DNA of 64,000 nt, from positions 1-64,000 of IMG/VR virus record IMGVR_UViG_3300008113_004623; one strand, 5' to 3'. Shown piece by piece: positions 15,691 through 23,953 of the stretch (within the stretch, counting starts at the first letter, position 1; the number at the start of each line of letters is the position of its first letter). The notes under the pieces were generated by a model, which searched no databases, was not told the DNA's origin, and was given only the letters and a program-made list of their open reading frames with translations. This stretch comes from a virus. The translations under genes and the position numbers were made by a program.

Positions 15691-16045
15691 TTTAATAGCA
15701 ATCTTATAGTACAGCAGTCTCGACAAGAAGGGAAGAGAGCGAATCCTACATTCCAATCAGCTTGTTTACCAAACGCTGTCGAAGCTACGCAGAGCTGTCG
15801 ACAATGAGTCCATATTGTGTCCACCCTTTTGCCTAGCCGTGCTAGGGTATGGCACTGTACCTTTCAAATAACTACCTTTTTTGACACTATCGGAGAAACC
15901 TCTGTTCACTTCTTTGAGTTACTAATACTATCCGACTTCTGGCCTGCTACTTCACAATCGTGCCCTCACAGGCGATCACCTGGTAAGATGGTGTCGCTGC
16001 AATATTAGAAAGAAAATTCGAGAAGTGCAACAGGGTGCTGCACAA
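15691..16045. other. Gene-free structured element (candidate ncRNA, origin or packaging site)
   Basis: No convincing gene lies here and base composition is visibly richer in G+C than the flanks. Three strong hairpins are seen. TGTCGA-AGCT pairs with AGCT-G-TCGACA around ACGCAG (15777-15803). CCTAGC pairs with GCTAGG (15832-15846). GCGA-T-CACC pairs with GGTG-TCGC (15972-15997). A fourth possible stem pairs TCGGA with TCCGA near 15890-15940. CTAGGCAAA in the terminator (15659-15667) is also complementary to TTTGCCTAG at 15828-15836. It sits between convergent transcription units and just before the DNA-packaging genes. Structured RNA and a DNA site are both possible. Confidence 0.45.
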
Positions 16046-16309
16046 TTATTTTGTAGCGCGTGCTTCGGGTGCACAATCAGAAACCTGTGAGGGAAGTTCG
16101 TCTTCTAGCAAGTCGTCTACTGCCATAAAGACAAACTCGTATAGATACTTGTCTTTGTACGGCTGCTTGCCTAGAAATTTCTTAAAGGATTTATGAAGCT
16201 CAACTTTAAATGCTGAAATATTGCCTGCTATAACTACACCGTATTCGTCTAGTTCCTCTTTGAGGGCTGCAAATACTTCGTCCTTAGTTGGGAGTTTTCT
16301 TTTGAGCAT
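16046..16309 (-). CDS. Hypothetical protein, 87 aa
   Basis: A small, mostly helical, charged protein (LPTKDEVFAALKEELDEYG, then LYEFVFMAVDDLLEDELP). I do not recognise a family. The start at 16309 is chosen because the longer reading uses a TTG inside the promoter element. With ATG at 16309 the TATATTTG element ends only three bases upstream, which implies a leaderless mRNA. It is a lone minus-strand gene inside the plus-strand late block, so it may be regulated separately, for example as an early regulator. It converges on the structured element at 15691-16045. Confidence 0.55.
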   Translation of the reverse strand: MLKRKLPTKDEVFAALKEELDEYGVVIAGNISAFKVELHKSFKKFLGKQPYKDKYLYEFVFMAVDDLLEDELPSQVSDCAPEARATK

Positions 16310-16312
16310 ACA

Positions 16313-16320
16313 CAAATATA
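16313..16320 (-). promoter_or_regulatory. Bacteroidota-type -7 element on the minus strand
   Basis: The minus strand reads TATATTTG, ending three bases before the ATG at 16309. It is an exact TAnnTTTG match but has no TTG at the -33 position. The distance implies a transcript that starts at or next to the start codon. Confidence 0.55.
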
Positions 16321-16368
16321 AATTAATCTTTATTTTTTGCTATTAATATTTTATGTTATAACAAAGGC

Positions 16369-16725
16369 GTGCAACTACATCAATCCTACATAGACATCTT
16401 ATTACGTCTAGCTGGTCATAGACTGTCTGATTTGTACACCAGTATACTAGCGCACAGTTCCTACTACGGCACTATTAACAAAGAAATCAAAGACATGATT
16501 GCCATAGAAAACGAGACTTCTAGTCAAGTTATTTCCAATGCAATCACTAGGTTACGTAAATTAGGATTGCTAGAAAAGAACATCATCAACAAGAAATTGT
16601 CGCCTATGAATAAAGACAATGCTTCAATTACTTTGTTGTTGACTGTTGTTCCTCCTGCACCTGTTGCTACTTCTGCACCCGCTGAGTCTGTTATAACATC
16701 TAATGTGAATGTCGCTGTATCCTAA
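16369..16725 (+). CDS. Winged-helix DNA-binding protein (putative)
   Basis: The 118-residue protein starts with GTG, since no in-frame ATG precedes the first conserved-looking helix. Residues 1-85 look like a MarR/Rrf2-type winged helix. Helices LLRLAGHRLSDLYTSILAHS and NKEIKDMIAIENETSSQVIS are followed by recognition-helix-like AITRLRKLGLLEKN and a polar wing. The C-terminal tail is rich in Pro, Ala and Val and looks disordered. Placed before HU/IHF-like and terminase genes, it could regulate late transcription or help packaging. No clean TAnnTTTG promoter is seen upstream. The last 17 bases overlap the next gene. Confidence 0.6.
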   Translation: MQLHQSYIDILLRLAGHRLSDLYTSILAHSSYYGTINKEIKDMIAIENETSSQVISNAITRLRKLGLLEKNIINKKLSPMNKDNASITLLLTVVPPAPVATSAPAESVITSNVNVAVS

Positions 16726-17260
16726 ACGTGAAATAAAATTCAAATCTCATGGATTGTTTTCTGGTATAGCTAGAAAAACAGGGTATACTGTGACGCAAAT
16801 AAATCAAGTATACACTTGGTACATTAATGAGGTGTTAGAACAATTAGGTAGTACTCCTGCTTGTCAAGTTTATTTAAAGGGACTTGGACTTTTAAAATTT
16901 GATGCAGGGTTATCGATTAGAAACTTAGCTGGATTTATTAATGGTCTACAGGTTTCTGTATCTGAGTTTATAGACGACAGTCAACCGCCTAGAGTAACCT
17001 ATAGTTACCTAGTTAACAGACACAAACTTCTTGTAGACGCTATTTATTCTTTCCGTGAGAGACTAGCTAAGCTAAAAAGTTTGGGAAACATCAACGAGAC
17101 ATACTACATTAATAAGTTGACTCGTTCAGAGAAACTAGAAAACCAACTAAATCAAATATATGAATCTATTCAAAGAATACCTGAGTATCAGCAAAAAAGG
17201 ACTACAGAACGCGGACAAGATTTTGTATGGACTGACGAACAAGGTAGCAAACCATTTTAG
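16709..17260 (+). CDS. HU/IHF-like DNA-bending protein
   Basis: Residues 18-70 fit the HU/IHF fold: IARKTGYTVTQINQVYTWYI and NEVLEQLGSTPACQVYLKGL, then GLLKFD, the equivalent of the family's GfGtF turn. The remaining residues (about 105-183) are helical and charged and are specific to the phage. crAss-like phages typically encode two IHF-like subunits near the packaging and structural genes; the second candidate here is at 32848. It is expected to bend DNA during packaging or transcription. It overlaps the preceding gene by 17 bases and the next by 101 bases. Confidence 0.65.
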   Translation: MSLYPKREIKFKSHGLFSGIARKTGYTVTQINQVYTWYINEVLEQLGSTPACQVYLKGLGLLKFDAGLSIRNLAGFINGLQVSVSEFIDDSQPPRVTYSYLVNRHKLLVDAIYSFRERLAKLKSLGNINETYYINKLTRSEKLENQLNQIYESIQRIPEYQQKRTTERGQDFVWTDEQGSKPF

Positions 17261-17534
17261 ATTATTAAGTGATGAGAAAAAAGAAATTATTGCAGATCGA
17301 ATGGAACGTTGTCTTGGATGTCCCTACAATTCTCAAAATGCGAGACTATCCCAGGAATATGTCGAACTTACAGGAAAGCACTACGACACAGCCCGACCTG
17401 AGTTACACTGTTCGCTTTGTGGCTGCATCCTCGAAATCAAAACCTCGTCCCTTTCTTCGGATTGTGGTATCGTAGACTGGAACGAAGATAATCCAGATAA
17501 ACAACTAGAACCTAAATGGACTAAATATGAATAA
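17160..17534 (+). CDS. Zinc-ribbon-like cysteine protein, 124 aa
   Basis: The protein has two cysteine pairs, CLGCPYNSQNA near residues 51-62 and CSLCGCIL near residues 84-91, spaced as in a zinc ribbon. A further cysteine sits at SDCGIVDW. The N-terminal 45 residues are helical (LFKEYLSISKKGLQNADKI). The ICxxCPYNSxNA-type motif is familiar from conserved small proteins next to terminase genes in Bacteroidota phages, where the function is unknown. It overlaps the HU/IHF-like gene by 101 bases in another frame. The ATG at 17160 is kept because the overlapping N-terminus has normal coding character. A nucleic-acid-binding or packaging role is inferred. Confidence 0.7.
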   Translation: MNLFKEYLSISKKGLQNADKILYGLTNKVANHFRLLSDEKKEIIADRMERCLGCPYNSQNARLSQEYVELTGKHYDTARPELHCSLCGCILEIKTSSLSSDCGIVDWNEDNPDKQLEPKWTKYE

Positions 17535-17673
17535 CAACACCAAAACCCAAGGACAACAAAAACCTACCATTACTAACGGCTGTGGAGGCAAACAAGGCAC
17601 CAAGTGTGGCGTAGAACTTTACATCATGCCGCACGATGGTAAAATCAACATAGCGAAAGCTATTAAAAAGTAA
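17527..17673 (+). CDS. Small hypothetical protein, 48 aa
   Basis: An uninterrupted 49-codon frame starts with ATG eight bases before the end of the preceding gene and stops seven bases before the next start. The protein is polar with a glycine/cysteine patch (NGCGGKQGTKCGVELYIM) and a lysine end. The tight overlap, AT-rich codon choice like its neighbours, and lack of any competing frame support it as real. Function unknown. Confidence 0.6.
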   Translation: MNNNTKTQGQQKPTITNGCGGKQGTKCGVELYIMPHDGKINIAKAIKK

Positions 17674-17680
17674 TTAGACA

Positions 17681-17896
17681 ATGGAAACCAACCAACCTAA
17701 GTCAACCTTCAATAAAAAAGAAATCATTGAGTCGCCTAAGACTTTTCAAGATGCTTTGCTGTCTACAGTAAAAGTTTTCTGGAAAGCAGGCTATCAATAT
17801 TCTCAGAAGGGTAAGAATGAAGATTTTTACTCTACGTTGTTGGAAGACTTTATGAATTTATCCTATCAAGAATTTTTAAAAAAATATGGCGAATAA
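17681..17896 (+). CDS. Hypothetical protein, 71 aa
   Basis: A small helical protein with no family I recognise. The segment PKTFQDALLSTVKVFWKAGY, then FYSTLLEDFMNLSYQEFLKK suggests a helical bundle. It lies between the 48-residue protein and the coiled-coil protein before the large terminase, and overlaps the latter by 11 bases, so it is translationally coupled to the packaging genes. Confidence 0.6.
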   Translation: METNQPKSTFNKKEIIESPKTFQDALLSTVKVFWKAGYQYSQKGKNEDFYSTLLEDFMNLSYQEFLKKYGE

Positions 17897-18200
17897 AAGA
17901 CAGACATACGTATCTGCGGAACTTGAGTGGGCTGAGTCAAAGTTAGCCGAGTGGAGAGATTACGTAGACAAGAATCCTATATCGGAACTAAAAGACCGTA
18001 TAGAATGGAAGCCAACTTCTAAGGGTGGAGCCATACCTATGGTTATTGCATCTATAGAAAGCCAAATCAAATCTCTAAGAGACACTATGAAGGAGTACCT
18101 TTCTTTACTAGAAGTCGTAGACAAACTTAGAGAAAAAGAAGAAGCTAAACAGGAGGCAAGAGGATCGCAAGAGATTAATGGTAAAATGAAAAACTTCTAA
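17886..18200 (+). CDS. Candidate small terminase subunit
   Basis: The 104-residue protein is strongly helical and charged (AELEWAESKLAEWRDYVDKN, then IESQIKSLRDTMKEYLSLL and a KLREKEEAKQEAR end). It ends one base before the large terminase start. Small terminase subunits recognise the packaging site, form rings and are usually short, helical and encoded directly upstream of the large subunit. The assignment is by position and helical character only. No helix-turn-helix is clear, so it may instead be another packaging accessory. Confidence 0.45.
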   Translation: MANKRQTYVSAELEWAESKLAEWRDYVDKNPISELKDRIEWKPTSKGGAIPMVIASIESQIKSLRDTMKEYLSLLEVVDKLREKEEAKQEARGSQEINGKMKNF

Positions 18201-18201
18201 T

Positions 18202-20214
18202 ATGTATTTAGACAGTCCTGAATTTCTAATCAACGTTAAACGACTTCCAGACGCAGAGTCTGATGAGTACACTGCGTTTTGGCAGAACGAGGACAAGAAA
18301 ATCAATGAAGGAGTTACTATCAATGGATTTTATTTTTCGCCATTTATCTATTGGCATTTGAATTTTGGCGCATTATATATTGACGAAAAAGTTGGTAATC
18401 GGAATATTAGAAAACTAGGAAAGCCCCAATTATGGGACACTTACCTAGAAGTAGATGATGCAATCTACCGAGCCGAGACCCATTCAGAAGGAAAGAAAGG
18501 GTTAGTTATTGTAGGTAGTCGACGTATCTCAAAAACTATTTTAACTTCTTCGTACATTGCGCACAAAGCAATCACACTTCAGGGAGGAGACAATTTGATA
18601 TCAGCTCTAAACCAACCCGACTTGAATAACACCACTCAAGCCGTAGATTTGATATTAAGAAACCTCCCTGATTATTTTAGATTCCCCCGTATTGAAGATG
18701 ACTGGAAGCGTCAAGTAACTCTTGGTTACAAAGACAAGAAAACCAACGCACGACACGAGTGGTCCAAGATACACGTTAGAAACTTTGACGAAGGCAACAA
18801 CACGGAAGCAGCGGCAGGTCTTACCTTATCTTCGTTTATGCTTGAAGAAGCAGGTAAGGGTAGAATCCTAAACTGCTTGGCTGCGACTATTCCTTGTTTT
18901 GACTCACCGTATGGCTGGCGTTGTTCTCCTATTGTAATTGGAACATCGGGAGACATGACGAAAGCAGGAGACTTAGAGGAACTCTTCAATAATCCAGACG
19001 CTTATAACTTTCTTCCTGTAGCTGTAGAAGAATCAGGTAAGTCTTATGGCTTGTTTGTTCCAGGAACTAAATCACTTAAAGTTCCAAAAGAACCAACGCC
19101 TCTTGGACTTTATTTAAAAAAAGAAGAACCCTCCGAATTAGACAATATTACTATTTGGGTAGCTGACCAAGAAAAAGGTCACGAAATGATTATCAAGAAC
19201 AGAGAGCAAGTAAAGAAAGCTTCTGGTCTTGAAGCCTACCTAAAGGAAGTAATGTACTACCCACTCACGCACGAGGAGTGTTTTATGGAAATGTCGCAGA
19301 ACATTTTTCCTGTAGATCTTTTACAAGAACAACTCCAAAAACTAATAGCCAACGAAGTACGTGCAGATTTTGTAGAATTGTACGTAAAGCCTGATGGAAA
19401 GATTGCCCATAAGTTTACCGATAAAAAACCCGTAGAAAACTTCCCTACAAAGCCCGCAGACAACTTAGAGGGCGTGGTTCAAATCTGGGAATATCCTGTA
19501 CTAGATGCACCTTATGGTTTATACACAGCAGGAACTGACCCATATAAACAGTCACAAGCCCAGTACTCTACATCTTTGGGATCAACCTATATTTATAAGC
19601 GAGTACATAATATTTCTGGAGAGGGATGGCAAAACATTGTAGTTGCTTGTTATACAGGTCGACCTAAAAAGATTGAGACGTGGTATGAAACAACCAAGAA
19701 TCTTTTGAAGTTCTACAACGCCAAGACTTTGTGTGAAAACATGGACTATGGTTTTATTCAACACTGTGTTGAGAAGAACGAAGGTCCTCGTATTCTAGAA
19801 CGTACTCCCTCTTTCTTAACAGACATCCACCCCAACTCAATGGTAAACCGTGACTACGGTATCCACATGACTAAGGAAATCAAAGCGTACTTATTGGGTC
19901 TAATCATTGAATACATAACCGAAGTAATTGATGTAGAAAGAGATTCTGACGGCAATATTGTAAAAGAAAGACTAGGCGTAACAAGAATCTTAGATCCTCT
20001 TTTAATAAAAGAATTAATAAAATATACACCAAAACTCAATGTTGACCGTATTATTGCATTTGGTTTGACGCTTGCTATGACTAGAAGTCTTGCGAACAAA
20101 GTTGTCATTCATAGCAACACGGAAGATGATAGGATTCGGGAATATTTTCAAACCAAAAAAATTGCTAGTCCATTTAGGTCTGGCTCCTTAACACCATTTT
20201 CAAGATTTAGATAA
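18202..20214 (+). CDS. terL: Large terminase subunit
   Basis: This 670-residue protein has the ATPase-plus-nuclease layout of the DNA-packaging motor. The Walker A-like loop is VGSRRISKT (Gly105 to Thr112), a deviant P-loop with the arginine typical of terminases. The Walker B is FMLEEAG with acidic Glu215-Glu216. The RNase H-like nuclease follows: GTDPYK (Asp446), ENMDYGF (Asp515) and NVDRIIAFGLTLA (Asp615), the expected acidic triad. It cuts concatemeric DNA and pumps it through the portal. Length is normal for crAss-like terminases. It starts directly after the candidate small subunit and ends eight bases before the portal gene. Confidence 0.93.
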   Translation: MYLDSPEFLINVKRLPDAESDEYTAFWQNEDKKINEGVTINGFYFSPFIYWHLNFGALYIDEKVGNRNIRKLGKPQLWDTYLEVDDAIYRAETHSEGKKGLVIVGSRRISKTILTSSYIAHKAITLQGGDNLISALNQPDLNNTTQAVDLILRNLPDYFRFPRIEDDWKRQVTLGYKDKKTNARHEWSKIHVRNFDEGNNTEAAAGLTLSSFMLEEAGKGRILNCLAATIPCFDSPYGWRCSPIVIGTSGDMTKAGDLEELFNNPDAYNFLPVAVEESGKSYGLFVPGTKSLKVPKEPTPLGLYLKKEEPSELDNITIWVADQEKGHEMIIKNREQVKKASGLEAYLKEVMYYPLTHEECFMEMSQNIFPVDLLQEQLQKLIANEVRADFVELYVKPDGKIAHKFTDKKPVENFPTKPADNLEGVVQIWEYPVLDAPYGLYTAGTDPYKQSQAQYSTSLGSTYIYKRVHNISGEGWQNIVVACYTGRPKKIETWYETTKNLLKFYNAKTLCENMDYGFIQHCVEKNEGPRILERTPSFLTDIHPNSMVNRDYGIHMTKEIKAYLLGLIIEYITEVIDVERDSDGNIVKERLGVTRILDPLLIKELIKYTPKLNVDRIIAFGLTLAMTRSLANKVVIHSNTEDDRIREYFQTKKIASPFRSGSLTPFSRFR

Positions 20215-20222
20215 CTACTACT

Positions 20223-22667
20223 ATGATAATCGAAGCTTTAAAAGAATACAATGATCCGCTAAATCATGCGTATTTTTATCCTCGACAGTTTATATCTCGC
20301 AAAGAAAAAAGCAGCGAGCAATTTATCAAGTCTACTTTAGACTACTTTGCTAATATTGCTTTTGCACAGTATAAACAGAATATAACCTTTAGGAAGAACT
20401 ACCGCTTATTTAACGGTGAATTTAACTTTGAAGACTATGTAAATCAACCAGAGTACAAAGAGATTATTGATTATCTAGCTGATGTACCTGACCAAGAGCC
20501 AGAGATACCTCAGTACCTAAAACACTACTCTATTGTAAATCCTCCAATTAACCAATTGAAGGGTGAATTGATTAATCGTCCACACAAGTATAAAGTAAAG
20601 GCTGTAGATGATGCAGCTGTAGACGAAGTAATTGACTTTAGAACTAATCTGTTAAAGGAATACTTTTTAAATCAACTAAAAAGCAAATTAGAAGGTACTC
20701 CTATTTCTGAGGAGGAATTATCTGCCCAGGAACAAGAAATCCAAAATAAAATTTTAGACTACACTTCTGTAGCGGAGGAGTGGGGTAATAAAACTTTAAA
20801 TGCACTTAAATATCATTTTAACTTTAAGGAAAAATCTCAGCAATCTTTCCTAGACTTTTTGATTACTGGAAAAGAGTTTCACCATTTCTATCCAGATAAT
20901 TCTCGCGTAGGATTTAACTATAAAGTAGAGAACCCATCAAACGTATGGTATCTAGCTAATCGTAATGCTATTTACACAGACGACTGCTGGGCAACAGGTA
21001 CAATTGAAGTTCTTTCTGTTTCTGAAATTGTATCCCGTTACCAATTAACTGGAGAAGAAATTGAGCATCTTGAAACTCGAGCTATTCAAAACTTACGCAA
21101 CAACGAATACTCTCCTTTAGCCCCTGCACTTCCAAACCCCAACGATCCTTTGTGGCAGCTTACCTTTGAAAACGTAGGTGACTTTGCTAATGGAGGTATT
21201 GACCATAACGTATTCTCATTTAACTCCCAGCACGCTTTCACAGTAGTTACTTGTTACTGGCAATCTAAGAAACGCATCTACAAGAGAACCTATTTAGATG
21301 AACAAGGTTTTCAGCAGGAGATGTTTGTTAACGAAGATTACAAATTTGACAAGCGTATGGGTGATGTTTCCTTAGAGGAAATCTGGATTAACGAATGGTG
21401 GAGAGGTATTAAGATTGGCGCAGACATTTACATTAATGTAGAGCCTTTAGAGTATTTACAGACCAGCCCTATTGTTGGGGTAATTAACACTGCTAGAAAC
21501 ACTCAAGGTAAGTCTTTCTTAGATTTATTAAAACCTTACCAAATTCTTTATAACATTGCAATGAACCAATTGTGGGAGTTGCTAGAAAAAGAAATTGGTG
21601 TTGTGTTCTTAGGCGACTTAAAAGTTGTTCCAAAAAAGGATACTCAAGATCCTATTGAGATGTTACTATGGAACGCAAAGAATCGTGGAACTTTATTTAT
21701 TGATACGTCTATAGAGAATACGGGAGGAGCTGTACAGTTCAACCAAATGACTCGCGTAGACTTGTCTCGTTCTGCTGAGATTCAAACTCGTATCCAGTTA
21801 GCGCAGACATTAAGAAACGAAGCCTATGAATTAATTGGTATAACTCGTCAACGTTTAGGAGGAACTCAACCTTCTGAAACAGCTACAGCTACCAACAATG
21901 CAATGATTCAATCCTTTGCACAAACAGAAACTTGGTTTGCTTGGCACGACACTATTCTACAGAAAGTTTACCAAACTATCTTAGATGTTACTCAATACAT
22001 AGAATTACAGAAGCCTACTTCTACCTTGAATTACTTAAACTCTGAATTAGAGAGTGTATTCCTTCAAGTTACAAAAGATGAGTTGCTTCATGAGTTGTTT
22101 GTGTTTGTTACATCTTATGCAGAAGATAAAGCAACTCTTGACCAGCTTAAACAATTGGCACAACCTGCTATGCAGAACGGAGCTGAGTTGATTGAGATGT
22201 TAGATTTATTTACAGCGTCTTCTGAGAGAAACTTACGTAAGACATTACAAGACGTACAGAAGCGTAAACAAGCAATGATGGAGCAACAGAACCAGTTGAA
22301 GCAACAAGAGCTAGCTCAACAGCAAGAACAATTCCAAGCTAAGATGCAGATGGATGCTGCTGAGAAAGCTGAACAGGCTCGTCGTGAGGATATGAACAAA
22401 GAACTAGACAGACAGAACCGCTTAGAAGTTGAAAAACTAAGAGGTATTGCAAATGAAGGTTCGTTCAATCCAAATGCAGATACAACTGATTTGTTAATAA
22501 AGCAGACTTCATTATCTCAACAAATCTCTAGAGATGCTTTTGAAAAAGCCAACAAGCGTCAACAGAACTCTTTAAAATCAAGAGAACTTGACCTAAAAGA
22601 GAAGGAGATTGATACCAACTTAGAGATAGCAAAAACTAATAAAAATAAGTACGATAGAAAAAAGTAA
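20223..22667 (+). CDS. Portal protein
   Basis: The 814-residue protein occupies the classic position after the large terminase. Aromatic- and loop-rich central parts (GNKTLNALKYHFNFKEKS, then VEPLEYLQTSPIVGVINTAR) precede a stem/crown portion (QTRIQLAQTLRNEAYELIGI). It ends in a glutamine-rich coiled coil from about residue 670 (MEQQNQLKQQELAQQQEQ). Length is in the range of crAss-like portals. Twelve copies would form the ring at one capsid vertex and connect to the ring proteins. No catalytic motif is expected. Recognition rests on position, size and overall pattern. Confidence 0.85.
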   Translation: MIIEALKEYNDPLNHAYFYPRQFISRKEKSSEQFIKSTLDYFANIAFAQYKQNITFRKNYRLFNGEFNFEDYVNQPEYKEIIDYLADVPDQEPEIPQYLKHYSIVNPPINQLKGELINRPHKYKVKAVDDAAVDEVIDFRTNLLKEYFLNQLKSKLEGTPISEEELSAQEQEIQNKILDYTSVAEEWGNKTLNALKYHFNFKEKSQQSFLDFLITGKEFHHFYPDNSRVGFNYKVENPSNVWYLANRNAIYTDDCWATGTIEVLSVSEIVSRYQLTGEEIEHLETRAIQNLRNNEYSPLAPALPNPNDPLWQLTFENVGDFANGGIDHNVFSFNSQHAFTVVTCYWQSKKRIYKRTYLDEQGFQQEMFVNEDYKFDKRMGDVSLEEIWINEWWRGIKIGADIYINVEPLEYLQTSPIVGVINTARNTQGKSFLDLLKPYQILYNIAMNQLWELLEKEIGVVFLGDLKVVPKKDTQDPIEMLLWNAKNRGTLFIDTSIENTGGAVQFNQMTRVDLSRSAEIQTRIQLAQTLRNEAYELIGITRQRLGGTQPSETATATNNAMIQSFAQTETWFAWHDTILQKVYQTILDVTQYIELQKPTSTLNYLNSELESVFLQVTKDELLHELFVFVTSYAEDKATLDQLKQLAQPAMQNGAELIEMLDLFTASSERNLRKTLQDVQKRKQAMMEQQNQLKQQELAQQQEQFQAKMQMDAAEKAEQARREDMNKELDRQNRLEVEKLRGIANEGSFNPNADTTDLLIKQTSLSQQISRDAFEKANKRQQNSLKSRELDLKEKEIDTNLEIAKTNKNKYDRKK

Positions 22668-22716
22668 AGGCTAAATGTACACTTTAGCTATAATAATCAC
22701 GACTTTTTTTAACTTA

Positions 22717-22746
22717 TTGAATTAATTTTTTTAAATATTACTTTTG
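22717..22746 (+). promoter_or_regulatory. Full Bacteroidota-type promoter for the scaffold-capsid genes
   Basis: TTG (22717-22719), 19 bases, then TACTTTTG (22739-22746), 20 bases before the ATG at 22767. A weak GCTAAA/TTTAGC hairpin with a later seven-T run precedes it. It gives the capsid genes a separate, probably strong, transcript. Confidence 0.7.
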
Positions 22747-22766
22747 AAATAACCAAACCAACCTAT

Positions 22767-23933
22767 ATGATCACAAATGACAATCCACTAGAGAGTCTAG
22801 AGTTCTTAGATTTATTATCCGCAGATGACCCAATTGATTCACCTGCTTATGATCCCAACAAAAATATCGCTCCCGATATTTTATCTGGCCAACCTCTAAC
22901 ACCTACCGATGATGTTTTAGACGACGAAGAGGAAGAAGATGAAACTCCTACTCCTCCCGCACCAAAAACACCACCAGCTAATGAGCCTCCTGCTCCATCA
23001 GATGAACCTGATGATGAACCAGAGCCTTTAGAAGAGGAAGAAGAAGATGACGATATTAACTACTTTGCTACTTTCGGTAAAGGATTAATTAAAGCAGGTA
23101 TGCTAGAACTTGAAGAAGGAGAAGATCCTGAGCAAGTAGAGTGGACTGAGCAGACTTTTTTAGATAAAATGGAACAAACCATTGAGAAGAAAGCTTGGGA
23201 TACTTTAGAAAGCATAGCAATGGAAACGTATGGCGAAGCTGGAGTTAAACTTGTTGAAGACTTATTTATTAATAAGGTTCCAGTCAACGAATACTTAACT
23301 ATGTTCCGCAACGAAGAAATTGTTTCTAATATCAACCTAGAAAACGAAGGCAACCAAGAAAGAGTACTTCGTTTATACTTAGCTAAGACTGGTATGGAAG
23401 AAGAAGAAATCGAAGATCAGATTGCTTATGCAAAAGATAACGATAGACTTGCTGCCTACGCTAAGAAATACCACGGTAAATTATTAGAAAGAATGGAACT
23501 AGAGCGTCAGACTATGGCTGAAGAAAGTGCAGCTAGAGTGCAAGCAGCTCAACAAAAAGAACAAGAGCGTCAACAAACTTACGCTTCTGTTTTAGAAAAA
23601 TCCATTAAAGAAGGATCTATTGAAGGTTATCCAATTAATGAAAACTCTGCGGGAGAATTGTTTGACTTTGTTTTATCTAAGTCTGTACAATTACCCAACG
23701 GTCAAAGGATAAGTGAGTTTGAATACAAACTTGCTACCATGCGTCAAGAGGATCCATCTAAATTTTTAGCTGTAGCTAGACTAGTTCAAAACAACTTAGA
23801 TCTAACTCCAATTAAAAAGAAAGGTGTGTCTGAAGAAACAAACTCAATTTTTAACGAATTGAGAACCAAAAACAAAAAGCCCGCCAAGAGCAGTAGGTCT
23901 GATCAAGACGTATTCTCTAGGTACTTTAAATAA
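22767..23933 (+). CDS. Scaffold-type acidic protein
   Basis: The 388-residue protein has a highly acidic, proline-rich N-terminal third (runs of E and D around residues 50-95, such as DDEEEEDETP and EEEEEDDD). A helical, charged remainder (LERMELERQTMAEESAARVQ) follows, with a basic C-terminal tail (RTKNKKPAKSSRSDQD). Its place directly between portal and capsid genes, its charge and its helical content are typical of phage scaffolds, which guide shell assembly and then leave. No protease domain is recognised. It is the first gene of the capsid transcription unit. Confidence 0.75.
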   Translation: MITNDNPLESLEFLDLLSADDPIDSPAYDPNKNIAPDILSGQPLTPTDDVLDDEEEEDETPTPPAPKTPPANEPPAPSDEPDDEPEPLEEEEEDDDINYFATFGKGLIKAGMLELEEGEDPEQVEWTEQTFLDKMEQTIEKKAWDTLESIAMETYGEAGVKLVEDLFINKVPVNEYLTMFRNEEIVSNINLENEGNQERVLRLYLAKTGMEEEEIEDQIAYAKDNDRLAAYAKKYHGKLLERMELERQTMAEESAARVQAAQQKEQERQQTYASVLEKSIKEGSIEGYPINENSAGELFDFVLSKSVQLPNGQRISEFEYKLATMRQEDPSKFLAVARLVQNNLDLTPIKKKGVSEETNSIFNELRTKNKKPAKSSRSDQDVFSRYFK

Positions 23934-23953
23934 AAACATAATTTAAAATAACT

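Noticed and set aside
15817-16008. A 63-codon plus-strand frame inside the hairpin-rich element
   Set aside because: Composition (many Phe, Ser, Trp, Cys) and lack of a promoter or neighbouring overlap do not look like a gene, and it spans several stable stems. The antisense frame at 15618-15824 is rejected for the same reasons and because it crosses the terminator.
16353-16361. Minimal leader frames ATG TTA TAA here and at 45533
   Set aside because: Two-codon frames of A/T-rich sequence are expected by chance; no SD or conserved placement supports them.
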